27,300 bases of DNA from Ardenticatenaceae bacterium (GCA_020634495.1 JACKBR010000064.1:1-27300), one strand, 5' to 3'; shown: positions 16,860 through 24,140, counted from the first letter of the stretch. Notes: generated by a model not told the origin, from the letters alone. Translations and numbers: made by a program.

Positions 16860-17819
16860 ATGATTTTAGGAATCATAGAACACGACCGGGGACAGCTAAA
16901 CAACCAATCGTTGGAGATGTTGACGTTGGCCAGACAGGTGGCGGCGGATGAAGGTGTGGGGGTAACGGCCGTACTCATCGGTGAAGCAGCCGCCCCCATC
17001 GCCAACAAGCTGGCAGCCTACGGCGTCAGCCAGGCCATCGTAGCCAGCCACCCAGATTTAACCGATTATGCCCCTGAAGCCTGGGCCGAATCGGTGGTGC
17101 AGATTGCCAAAGCCAACGCCGCCAAAGCGATCCTGGCCACCGGCACCGACCGGGGCAACGAACTCATGGCCCACGTCGCCGCCCGGCTCAATTTGGCCAT
17201 GGGGGCCAACGTCACCCAGGTGGCTGTGGGCGACAGCTACGCCATCACCCGCGTGCGCTGGGGCGGCAGCCTGCTCGAAGAGGCCCGGCTGCACGGCGAC
17301 ATCAAGCTGCTCACCGTGGCTCCGCTTACCCAGGAAGTGAGCGAAGCGCCAGTCAACGGTGTGGCCGTCGAAACGTTTGCCCCTGAGCTGGATGACAGGC
17401 TTTTCCGCGTGCGTGTCACAGGGCGCGAAGCGCCAGAAGGCGACAAAATTTCGCTGGCCGAGGCGCGGCTGGTGGTGGGTGGCGGTCGCGGTGTGGGCAG
17501 CGCCGAAGGCTTTGCCAAGCTAGATGAGCTGGCCGAGCTGTTGGGCGGCGCGGTTGGTGGCTCCCGCGTCGTCACCAATCTGGGCTGGCGGCCTCATGCC
17601 GACCAGGTAGGGCAAACCGGCACCCGCATTGCTCCCGATTTGTACATCGCCTGCGGCATCAGCGGGGCAATTCAGCACTGGGTAGGCTGCAAAGGCTCCA
17701 AGAAAATTCTGGCGATCAACACCGATCCCGAAGCCCCCATGATGACCAAAGCGGACTACGCCGTTGTCGGCGATTTGCACGAGGTTTTACCAGCCTTAAT
17801 CACGGCACTGAAAGAATAA
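16860..17819 (+). CDS. etfA: Electron transfer flavoprotein, alpha subunit
   Basis: A 319-residue protein with the N-terminal EtfA domain and a C-terminal FAD-binding domain. The latter shows G-S-R-V-V-T-N-L-G-W, then Q-V-G-Q-T-G, L-Y-I-A-C-G-I-S-G-A-I-Q-H and I-N-T-D-P-E-A-P, all EtfA hallmarks. After the last of these, most members have A-D-Y-G; here it is A-D-Y-A. It binds the redox FAD of the ETF heterodimer. The start is ATG at 16860 after GTGAG, because family members begin M-I-L/W-G-I-I-E and the upstream in-frame codons lie in the repeat hairpin. It ends the first half of the amine locus, and the following 474 bases have no gene. Confidence 0.95.
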   Translation: MILGIIEHDRGQLNNQSLEMLTLARQVAADEGVGVTAVLIGEAAAPIANKLAAYGVSQAIVASHPDLTDYAPEAWAESVVQIAKANAAKAILATGTDRGNELMAHVAARLNLAMGANVTQVAVGDSYAITRVRWGGSLLEEARLHGDIKLLTVAPLTQEVSEAPVNGVAVETFAPELDDRLFRVRVTGREAPEGDKISLAEARLVVGGGRGVGSAEGFAKLDELAELLGGAVGGSRVVTNLGWRPHADQVGQTGTRIAPDLYIACGISGAIQHWVGCKGSKKILAINTDPEAPMMTKADYAVVGDLHEVLPALITALKE

Positions 17820-18293
17820 CGTGTCACGTACTTTTCGTTCTGAATGAAGCGCAGCGAAATGAAGAATCCCTCTAAATTTTTCCAAACACAGCCTTTGCTC
17901 GCGGGCAAAGCAAATTCTTCATTAACGTCGTAGGGATTCTTCGCTATGCTCAGAAAGACAATTTTTGGCTGCGGCCGGTTTCCTGACCGCGCCGCCATGT
18001 GGCACTGTTGCGTATACATGCGCCGAGACCGACCGCAGCAGTTGACAATATTTTTCAAACCAAAGAAAAGCCATGCTCGCGGAGGCGTAAACGCCCCCGC
18101 TATCTATGAAAGGCCCGATGGGCCTGATTTTTAAGCCCGAATGGGCTTGCACAACTAGCCGGACGGCTTCAGCCTCCGGCGATCAGGGACAATCTCTCCA
18201 ATACGGTCTTTCTACCGTTCGGCAAACGGCGTGACGGTTGATACAATCCCTGTTTTTGTGTTGTTATCTTGAAAACAGGTAAAGAACTGACTT
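17820..18293. repeat. Gene-free 474-base gap filled with hairpin repeats
   Basis: No believable gene is present. The first part (about 17836-17964) is a second copy of the REP-like inverted repeat, with an extra short hairpin (CTTTGC/GCAAAG) inside. The last part (18079-18180) is four consecutive hairpins: GCGGAGGCGT with ACGCCCCCGC, AGGCCC with GGGCCT, AAGCCC with GGGCTT, and GCCGG with CCGGC. The middle (17965-18078) is unique sequence with no assigned role. The gap probably separates two transcripts of the amine locus. Confidence 0.65.
18249..18279 (+). promoter_or_regulatory. Inverted repeat before the second half of the amine locus
   Basis: CCTGTTTT (18249-18256) and AAAACAGG (18272-18279) form an 8-bp stem with a 15-base loop, 14 bases before the PF13769 gene. 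A TTGATA lies at 18238-18243, but I see no convincing -10 partner. It could be an operator or a leader hairpin. Confidence 0.3.
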
Positions 18294-18587
18294 ATGGCAA
18301 AGTATCAAATCATGTATTGGCATGACATTCCGGTGCAGGTGCGTGCTGGTGGGCGGCGCGACCGGGTGAGCATTGAGCTACCGCAGCGTTTCCAGGTGGC
18401 GGTGGACAATGCGGCGATGGCGGCCGAACTGACCGGCACAGATGCTTATTTGGATGGGTTTCGCTGGAGTGAGATGCAGGAGCGGGACGGCACGCCTGAG
18501 GCGGTGGCCAAGGCGGTAGCGGCTGAGTTAGATACCCAATATGAAACAATTGATTGGCGGCAAACGGCCGTTTCCCTAAAAAAATAA
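18294..18587 (+). CDS. PF13769 ('virulence factor') domain small protein of the corrinoid operon
   Basis: A 97-residue soluble protein. The pattern Y-W-H-D-I-P-V-Q-V near the start, then L-P-Q-R-F-Q and D-N-A-A-M, followed by T-D-A-Y-L-D-G-F-R-W, is that of the small family named 'virulence factor' in databases. The name has no functional basis here. From memory, the family is found beside corrinoid-activator, MttB-like and methyl-THF methyltransferase genes in Rhodobacterales, the same company as here. It has no signal peptide, metal motif or membrane segment. Its stop lies one base before the activator start, so the two are coupled and may work together. The final codons carry the genome palindrome as Thr-Ala-Val. 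Confidence 0.8.
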   Translation: MAKYQIMYWHDIPVQVRAGGRRDRVSIELPQRFQVAVDNAAMAAELTGTDAYLDGFRWSEMQERDGTPEAVAKAVAAELDTQYETIDWRQTAVSLKK

Positions 18588-18588
18588 G

Positions 18589-20652
18589 ATGGCAGACCGA
18601 CCTCAAGACAAAAACCACCTCGTCATTTTTATGCCCTCCGGGCGGCGTGGCCTGATTCCTTCTGGCACGCTAGCGCTGGACGCCGCGCGCCAGCTTGGCG
18701 TAGAAATCGAGAGCATCTGCGGCGGACGGCTGACCTGCAACAAGTGCCGCATTCGCGTCGAGGAGGGCCAATTTGCCAAACACGGCATCACCTCCGCCGC
18801 CAACCACCTCTCCCCGCCCAGCGACGAAGAAACGCGCCTGCTAGAAAAATTAGAAAGCCTCGACTGCCGCCTCTCGTGCAATGCTAAAATTGAGGATGAC
18901 ATTCTCATTTATGTGCCGGAAGAAAGCCGCGCCCACAAGCAAATTGTGCGCAAAGACGCCACGGAGCGAGTCATCGACCTGTATCCGGCCGTGCGCCAGG
19001 TTTACGTGGAAGTGGATCAGGCCGAACTGGGCGAACATCGCGGCGATTGGGGCCGTCTGCAAGATGCCCTGGCAGCCAAGTGGGATTTAGACGATCTCAG
19101 CATCGATTTGCCCGTTTTGCGCGAGCTGCAAGCCAATTTACGCAAAGGCAAATGGGCCGTCACCGTGACGCTGTGGCAAGAAAAAGAGGTCATCGACGTG
19201 CAGCCAGGCTATGAAGAAGGTGTTTACGGTTTGGCCGTTGATATTGGTTCCACCACCATCGCTGGATTTTTGTGCGATTTGCGCACGGGCGAAATTTTGG
19301 CCACAAACTCGATGATGAATCCGCAGGTGACCTACGGCGAAGATTTGATGAGCCGCGTGTCTTACGCCATGATGCACAATGACGGGCTGGACAAAATGAA
19401 TACGGCCGTTATCGATGCCCTCAATCGCTTAGCCGCCAGCACCGCCCGCGAAGCCGGTATCCGCCAGCGGCAAATCCAGGAAGCGGTTTTTGTGGGCAAC
19501 ACCACCATGATCCACATTTTGCTGGGGATTAGCCCGGTGGAGCTGGGCGGCGCACCATTTGCCCTGGCCAATCGGGACGCCATGGACGTGAAAGCCCGCG
19601 AGCTGGGCTTGCGCCTGCACCGCAGCGCCAACGTCCATGTTTTGCCTGCCGAAGCGGGCCACGTGGGAGCAGACAACGTGGCCGCGCTCATCGCCGAGGT
19701 GCCGTACACGCAGGATGAAATCACGCTGCTGGTGGATGTCGGCACAAATGCAGAAATTGTGCTGGGCAACAAGGAATGGATGTTCAGCGCCTCCAGCCCG
19801 ACCGGGCCAGCCTTTGAAGGAGCCCAAATTCGTTTTGGGATGCGGGCTGCGCCGGGGGCCATCGAGCGGGTACGCATCGACCCCCAAACGCTGGAAGCCC
19901 GCTTCCGCATCATTGGCGAGGAAGAATGGTCGGACGCCTGGCAGATGTATCCTGAGGTATCGGCCAGCTACCAGCCCAAACATCTGGCAGCGGGCATTTG
20001 CGGGTCGGGCATTATTGAGGTGGTGGCGGAGATGTTTTTGGCGGGGATTTTGCTGCCAGACGGCCGTTTCAACCCCGATCTCGATCATGAGCGCATCCAG
20101 TGGGACGAGCGGCGCGGGCAATATATTTTAGCCACGGGCGAACAAACCACCACCGGCAGCCCCATCCTGGTAACCCAGGACGACGTGCGCAACATTCAGC
20201 TGGCCAAAGCGGCGCTGTACGCCGGGGCCAAGCTGCTGATGAACAAAGCAGAACTAGAGCGTGTGGATCGCATTGTGCTGGCCGGGGCGTTTGGCAGCTA
20301 CATCGATCCCAAATATGCCATGATTTTGGGGCTGATCCCCGATTGTGATCTAGAAAAGGTAACGGCCGTTGGCAATGCAGCCGGTGACGGGGCCAGAATT
20401 GCGCTTTTAAATCGACACAAACGGGACGAAGCGCAGCGCCTTGCTGAGTGGGTGACTTATGTGGAAACGGCCGTTCACCCCGATTTTCAGCAGGAATTTG
20501 TAGGCGCTATCCATTTGCCCCACGCCACAGACTCGTTCCCGCACCTGAACGGTTTATTGCCTGAAGTGGCTCCAAAAGCAGACTTGAATGGAAACGGCCG
20601 TTCAGAACGAAAACGTCGCCGCAAAACAAGAAAACAAGAGAGTGGGGACTAG
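18589..20652 (+). CDS. Ferredoxin-ASKHA corrinoid activation protein (RACo-like, DUF4445)
   Basis: A 687-residue protein. The N-terminal 2Fe-2S ferredoxin domain has C44, C50, C53 and C97 as likely ligands (C-x5-C-x2-C, then a distant Cys; C93 is extra). A linker is followed by an ASKHA ATPase-like part with D-I-G-S-T-T at 218-223, a later C-G-S-G-I-I-E and A-G-A-F-G-S-Y-I-D. This is the reductive activator of corrinoid-dependent methyl transfer: it uses ATP and a low-potential electron to rescue Co(II) to Co(I). The C-terminus (671-682) is a basic tail with nine Arg/Lys, followed by E-S-G-D encoded by the start of the repeat hairpin. It sits directly before its expected client, the corrinoid protein. 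Confidence 0.92.
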   Translation: MADRPQDKNHLVIFMPSGRRGLIPSGTLALDAARQLGVEIESICGGRLTCNKCRIRVEEGQFAKHGITSAANHLSPPSDEETRLLEKLESLDCRLSCNAKIEDDILIYVPEESRAHKQIVRKDATERVIDLYPAVRQVYVEVDQAELGEHRGDWGRLQDALAAKWDLDDLSIDLPVLRELQANLRKGKWAVTVTLWQEKEVIDVQPGYEEGVYGLAVDIGSTTIAGFLCDLRTGEILATNSMMNPQVTYGEDLMSRVSYAMMHNDGLDKMNTAVIDALNRLAASTAREAGIRQRQIQEAVFVGNTTMIHILLGISPVELGGAPFALANRDAMDVKARELGLRLHRSANVHVLPAEAGHVGADNVAALIAEVPYTQDEITLLVDVGTNAEIVLGNKEWMFSASSPTGPAFEGAQIRFGMRAAPGAIERVRIDPQTLEARFRIIGEEEWSDAWQMYPEVSASYQPKHLAAGICGSGIIEVVAEMFLAGILLPDGRFNPDLDHERIQWDERRGQYILATGEQTTTGSPILVTQDDVRNIQLAKAALYAGAKLLMNKAELERVDRIVLAGAFGSYIDPKYAMILGLIPDCDLEKVTAVGNAAGDGARIALLNRHKRDEAQRLAEWVTYVETAVHPDFQQEFVGAIHLPHATDSFPHLNGLLPEVAPKADLNGNGRSERKRRRKTRKQESGD

Positions 20653-20702
20653 AGACTGGGGACTTTTGAGTCTCTAATCTCTAATCTCCAGTCTCCAATC
20701 TC
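20638..20702. repeat. Heptamer-repeat hairpin, family B (GGAGACT type), junction 3
   Basis: The left arm (20638-20665) has GAGACTG/GGGACTT units and overlaps the activator's last codons and stop. The right arm (20669-20702) has TCTCTAA/TCTCCAG units, and the two are reverse-complementary with several mismatches. Confidence 0.8.
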
Positions 20703-20722
20703 AATTTCAAGAGGAAAAACCA

Positions 20723-21421
20723 ATGAGCGAAGATGAACAAGATGACATCATCCTTGAAGAGCTTTCAGACGATGAACTTTATGAACTCATGCACGAAGAT
20801 TTGTATGATGGCTATGCTGAAGAGATCGAAGAGGAGGTGCATGAGGCACTCGGTCGAAACATCAAGCCATACGTCATCCTAACCAAAGGGCTGGTAGCCG
20901 GTATGGACATTGTGGGCGTCGATTTCCGCGATGGCATTTTGTTTGTGCCGGAAGTGTTGATGGCGGCCAAGGCGATGAAGGCGGGGATGGCCATTTTACG
21001 GCCGTTGCTGGCCGAAACGGGCGCACCCAAAATGGGCACAATGGTCATTGGCACCGTTAAAGGCGACATCCACGACATTGGCAAAAATCTGGTGGGCATG
21101 ATGATGGAAGGCGCGGGCTTTGAAGTCATCGACGTGGGCATCAACAATTCAGTAGAAGATTATTTTGCCGCCATCAAAGAGCACAATCCAGAAATTCTGG
21201 GCATGAGCGCCTTGCTCACCACCACCATGCCCTACATGCGCGTGGTCATCAACGCCCTCAAAGAAGAAGGCATCCGCGACAAGATCACGGTGCTGGTAGG
21301 CGGCGCTCCGCTTAACGAAGCCTTTGCTGAAGACATTGAAGCCGACGCCTACTGCCGGGATGCGGCCGTTGCCGTCGATACTGCCAAAAAGTTCATGGAA
21401 ATTCGTCGGGCAAAAGGGTAA
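20723..21421 (+). CDS. Corrinoid (B12-binding) methyl carrier protein with acidic N-terminal extension
   Basis: A 232-residue protein of the MtaC/MtbC/MtgC kind. A four-helix cap domain (about 30-100, with L-V-A-G-M-D-I-V-G and P-E-V-L-M-A-A-K-A-M-K) precedes a Rossmann B12-binding domain. The cobalt ligand is H117 in G-D-I-H-D-I-G-K-N, with the later G-M-S-A-L-L-T-T-T and V-G-G-A-P-L typical of the fold. It carries the methyl group from the MttB-family enzyme to the methyl-THF methyltransferase. The first 41 residues are extraordinary: 20 Asp/Glu and no Lys/Arg until R45. About the first 28 are extra compared with family members I remember. The ribosome site is AGAGGAAAAA. Its methyltransferase partners lie at 11.7 kb and 23.1 kb, unusually far apart. 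Confidence 0.94.
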   Translation: MSEDEQDDIILEELSDDELYELMHEDLYDGYAEEIEEEVHEALGRNIKPYVILTKGLVAGMDIVGVDFRDGILFVPEVLMAAKAMKAGMAILRPLLAETGAPKMGTMVIGTVKGDIHDIGKNLVGMMMEGAGFEVIDVGINNSVEDYFAAIKEHNPEILGMSALLTTTMPYMRVVINALKEEGIRDKITVLVGGAPLNEAFAEDIEADAYCRDAAVAVDTAKKFMEIRRAKG

Positions 21422-21423
21422 AC

Positions 21424-21470
21424 AGGAGACTGGAGACTAGAGATTAAAAATCTCCAATCTCCAGTCTCCT
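21424..21470. repeat. Heptamer-repeat hairpin, family B, junction 4 (best-formed copy)
   Basis: The 22-base arms at 21424-21445 and 21449-21470 match at 20 of 22 positions, with a three-base AAA loop. It begins two bases after the corrinoid protein stop. No T-run follows, so it looks like a processing or stabilising hairpin more than a terminator. Confidence 0.85.
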
Positions 21471-21511
21471 ATCTCGATTAAAATGAGCCGACAAAGTTAA
21501 AGAGGGAAATC

Positions 21512-22027
21512 ATGGGACTGCTGCGTCGCCTGCAAAACCATCCGGCTTTTTTGGAGAAATTGTATGGATGGACGCATACGGCCGTTCTCAACCTCCAGCC
21601 CCTGATTGAACGAATGGGCTACGAACGAGCCAACCGCTGGCTGAGAGGCAGCGAGGAGTGGGCCAAAAAAGCCACTTTCGACTGCCAAATGTGCGGCCAA
21701 TGTATCCTGCACTCCACCGGCATGACCTGCCCCATGACCTGCCCCAAGAATTTGCGCAACGGCCCCTGCGGCGGCGTGCGAGCCAACGGCCACTGCGAAG
21801 TTAAGCCAGAAATGAAGTGCATCTGGGTACAGGCGTTTGAACGCTCCCAACAAATGCCCCAATTTGGCGATGAAATCCTGCACATCCAGCCCCCCGTCAA
21901 CCGCCAGCTTGAGGGCAGTTCTGCCTGGATCACCATGCTTACTGGTGTGGACAAAGCAACACCGAAAGGCTGGGTGGGCATCTCTAACATTCCAGTGATC
22001 AGTGAATCAGTATTCAGTAATCAGTGA
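21512..22027 (+). CDS. MTHFR C-terminal (MetV-like) cysteine-rich protein
   Basis: A 171-residue protein matching the methylenetetrahydrofolate reductase C-terminal family (PF12225). Eight cysteines lie between residues 58 and 103 (C58, C61, C64, C73, C77, C86, C95, C103), including D-C-Q-M-C-G-Q-C and G-P-C-G-G-V-R. In acetogens the equivalent MetV partners MetF and may hold a metal or Fe-S centre. The adjacent metF makes a MetFV complex likely here, working in the oxidative direction on methyl-THF. GAGGG precedes the start. The last residues (S-E-S-V-F-S-N-Q) are encoded by the heptamer hairpin, so the original C-terminus was probably elsewhere. Confidence 0.86.
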   Translation: MGLLRRLQNHPAFLEKLYGWTHTAVLNLQPLIERMGYERANRWLRGSEEWAKKATFDCQMCGQCILHSTGMTCPMTCPKNLRNGPCGGVRANGHCEVKPEMKCIWVQAFERSQQMPQFGDEILHIQPPVNRQLEGSSAWITMLTGVDKATPKGWVGISNIPVISESVFSNQ

Positions 22028-22080
22028 CCAATCCGCTGAATACTGAATACCGACCTACTGAATACTGAAAACTGGACAGT
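21992..22080. repeat. Heptamer-repeat hairpin, family A, junction 5
   Basis: The left arm (from 21992, AGTGATCAGTGAATCAGTAT type) runs through the stop codon of the MetV-like gene. The right arm (22034-22077) has CTGAATA/CCGACCTA units. It shares its sequence family with the dehydrogenase-etfB spacer 6 kb upstream. Confidence 0.8.
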
Positions 22081-22083
22081 AAA

Positions 22084-23079
22084 ATGACAGAGTACAAATC
22101 CGGCAGCCGCCTGGAACGTGTTCTTCGCTCAGGGCGTTTTGCCGTAACGGCCGAATTGAATCCACCCGACAGCGCCAACCCGCAAGAGGTATACGAAGCC
22201 GCCCTGGTGCTTTCGGAGGTATGTGATGCTATCAACGCGACTGATGCGTCAGGGGCACACTGCCACATGTCCAGCGTCGCCATTTGCGCTCTGCTTACCC
22301 ATTCCGACTACGAGCCCGTGTTCCAGGTCTCCTGCCGCGACCGCAACCGCATTGCCATTCAGGGCGATTTGCTGGGGGCAGCGGCGATGGGCGTTAAAAA
22401 TGTGCTTTGCCTCACTGGCGATGATGTGACCGCCGGTGACCAGCCGCAAGCCAAGCGCGTCTTTGATTTTGATTCGATCCAACTGCTGCGTACGGCTAAA
22501 ATTATGCGAGATGAGGGCGTTTTTTTAAGCGGCCGTAAACTGACCGTACCGCCGCGTTTTTTTCTTGGAGCCGCCTCCAACCCGTTTGTCCAGCCCTTTG
22601 AGTGGCGGCCCCTGCGCCTGGCAAAAAAAATCGAGGCTGGCGCGGATTTTTTCCAATCACAATACTGTTTTGATATTTCCCGCTTTAAACAGTTTATGAA
22701 GCGAGTCTGCGATTTGGGTCTACACGAAAAAGCGTTTTATTTGGTTGGCGTTGGCCCGCTGCGTTCAGAAAAAACGGCCGAATTCATGCGCACAAAAGTC
22801 CCCGGCGTCCACATTCCAGACGAAATTGTGGAGCGGCTAAGGAAAACGCCCAAAGAAAAAAAGCTGGCTGAAGGCAAAAAGATTTGTGTCGAAATTATTC
22901 AGCAGGTGAAAGAAATAGAAGGCGTTTCCGGCGTACACGTGATGGCCTACCGGCAGGAAGAGCTGGTGGCCGAAATCATTCAAGAAGCTGGCCTGCTGCC
23001 CCGCCCGATGCAGGTGGGGTTTGATAGCGGACAAGAGCGTACGCGGCCTCGTAAACGAAAGAATGAGACTGGAGATTAG
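22084..23079 (+). CDS. metF: Methylenetetrahydrofolate reductase
   Basis: A 331-residue TIM-barrel flavoprotein of the MTHFR family (PF02219). Supporting segments are the early A-V-T-A-E-L-N-P-P strand, then S-D-Y-E-P-V-F-Q-V-S-C-R-D-R-N-R, the D-L-L-G-A-A-A-M-G-V-K-N-V-L-C-L-T-G-D-D block, and F-F-Q-S-Q-Y-C-F-D. In this pathway it would oxidise methyl-THF made from the corrinoid methyl group to methylene-THF, paired with the MetV-like protein upstream. The body ends near 315. A basic tail follows (319-326, six Arg/Lys), then N-E-T-G-D, where the last residues come from the repeat hairpin. The ribosome site is weak. Confidence 0.93.
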   Translation: MTEYKSGSRLERVLRSGRFAVTAELNPPDSANPQEVYEAALVLSEVCDAINATDASGAHCHMSSVAICALLTHSDYEPVFQVSCRDRNRIAIQGDLLGAAAMGVKNVLCLTGDDVTAGDQPQAKRVFDFDSIQLLRTAKIMRDEGVFLSGRKLTVPPRFFLGAASNPFVQPFEWRPLRLAKKIEAGADFFQSQYCFDISRFKQFMKRVCDLGLHEKAFYLVGVGPLRSEKTAEFMRTKVPGVHIPDEIVERLRKTPKEKKLAEGKKICVEIIQQVKEIEGVSGVHVMAYRQEELVAEIIQEAGLLPRPMQVGFDSGQERTRPRKRKNETGD

Positions 23080-23128
23080 AGATTGGAGATTGTATTTTTT
23101 AATCTCTAGTCTCCAGTCCCCAATCTCC
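23065..23128. repeat. Heptamer-repeat hairpin, family B, junction 6
   Basis: The left arm (23065-23091) consists of four GAGATTG-like heptamers that encode the end of MetF and its TAG stop. The right arm (23101-23128) is the imperfect reverse complement. The loop is nine bases and T-rich. Confidence 0.8.
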
Positions 23129-23144
23129 TTAAAAAAGGAAAAAC

Positions 23145-24056
23145 ATGGAAACAATCATTAGTTCAAAAACAAAAACCGTACTCATTGGCCCGGAACGGCC
23201 GTTTACCATCATTGGTGAGCGCATCAATCCTACCGGGCGCAAGCTGCTGGCCCGCGAAATGGCCGCCGACAACTACGACCGCGTCATCAGCGATGCGCTG
23301 GCCCAGGTAGAGGCCGGGGCGCACATGCTGGACGTCAACGCAGGCATCCCCCTGGCCGACGAACCCGCCATCCTGGCCAAAGCGATTAAAATTGTGCAGT
23401 CCGTCACCGACGTGCCGCTCTCCATCGACTCCTCGATTGTGGCTGCGCTGGAAAGTGGTCTGGCCGCTTACGAGGGCAAGCCGCTGGTCAACTCCGTCAC
23501 CGGGGAAGATGAACGACTGGAGAGCGTGCTGCCGCTGATTAAAAAATACGGAGCGGCCGTTATTGGCATCTCCAACGACGAAACCGGTATTTCTGAAGAC
23601 CCCGACGTCCGTTTTGCCGTGGCCAAAAAGATTGTTGAGCGAGCCATGGATTACGGCATTCCCCGCGAAGATGTTCTCATCGACCCGCTCGTTATGCCCA
23701 TCGGCGCGATGCGCTATGCCGGGCGGCAGGTGTTTCGCATCGTTCACCGCTGCCTGACCGAACTGAAAGTGAATACCTGCTGCGGTGCCAGCAATGTTTC
23801 GTTTGGCTTGCCGCATCGCCCGCCACTGAACGCCCACTTTTTGGCGATGGCTATTTCCCACGGACTCACCTCCGCCATCACCAACCCCATCGAGCATGAA
23901 ATTAAGCAGGGCATCATGGTAGCCGACGTGATGATGGGCAATGATGAAAACTGCATGGAGTGGATCAAAGTCAATCGCCCACCGGTTGATGCGGAGGCAA
24001 ACCCGGAGGCTGGTCAACGTCGTGAGCGTCGCCGCCGTCGCCGAGATTCTGAATAA
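23145..24056 (+). CDS. Methyltetrahydrofolate:corrinoid methyltransferase (MtvC/MtgA/AcsE-like)
   Basis: A 303-residue protein with the pterin-binding TIM barrel of dihydropteroate synthase relatives (PF00809). Seen segments are G-E-R-I-N-P-T-G-R-K near 24, D-V-N-A-G near 63, S-I-D-S-S near 93, N-S-V-T-G-E near 116, D-P-L-V-M-P-I-G near 183, and the G-A-S-N-V-S-F-G-L-P block with the conserved Asn near 218. It is the cobalamin, not folate-synthesis, type. Here it should move the methyl group from the corrinoid protein to THF. The barrel is followed by a strongly basic tail (eight Arg between 292 and 300), absent from the relatives I know. AAGGA precedes the start. Confidence 0.93.
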   Translation: METIISSKTKTVLIGPERPFTIIGERINPTGRKLLAREMAADNYDRVISDALAQVEAGAHMLDVNAGIPLADEPAILAKAIKIVQSVTDVPLSIDSSIVAALESGLAAYEGKPLVNSVTGEDERLESVLPLIKKYGAAVIGISNDETGISEDPDVRFAVAKKIVERAMDYGIPREDVLIDPLVMPIGAMRYAGRQVFRIVHRCLTELKVNTCCGASNVSFGLPHRPPLNAHFLAMAISHGLTSAITNPIEHEIKQGIMVADVMMGNDENCMEWIKVNRPPVDAEANPEAGQRRERRRRRRDSE

Positions 24057-24118
24057 GATATGACGTTTGTTACTTGTTGCTCTTGCCAATTTTTCCCAAA
24101 ATATGATCCGTCAACGTA

Positions 24119-24140
24119 GGTCAATTTTGCAAAATTGACC
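24119..24140. promoter_or_regulatory. Perfect 22-bp palindrome upstream of fhs
   Basis: GGTCAATTTTG followed by CAAAATTGACC is a perfect 22-bp palindrome in the 106-base gap between the methyl-THF methyltransferase and fhs. It lies 10 bases before AAGGAG. It has no loop, so it fits a dimeric repressor operator better than a hairpin. It differs in kind from the heptamer spacers. Confidence 0.5.

Noticed and set aside
17965..18060. Possible cobalamin riboswitch before the corrinoid operon (GGCACTG and GCCGAGACCGACC resemble parts of the B12 box region)
   Set aside because: The resemblance is loose, the required upstream conserved segments and pairings are not found, and the site is more than 230 bases from the gene. 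A covariance search with the cobalamin riboswitch model would settle it.
23163..24089. Long minus-strand open frame opposite the methyl-THF methyltransferase
   Set aside because: It mirrors a clearly identified gene, has no recognisable domain, and is explained by GC-rich codon use.
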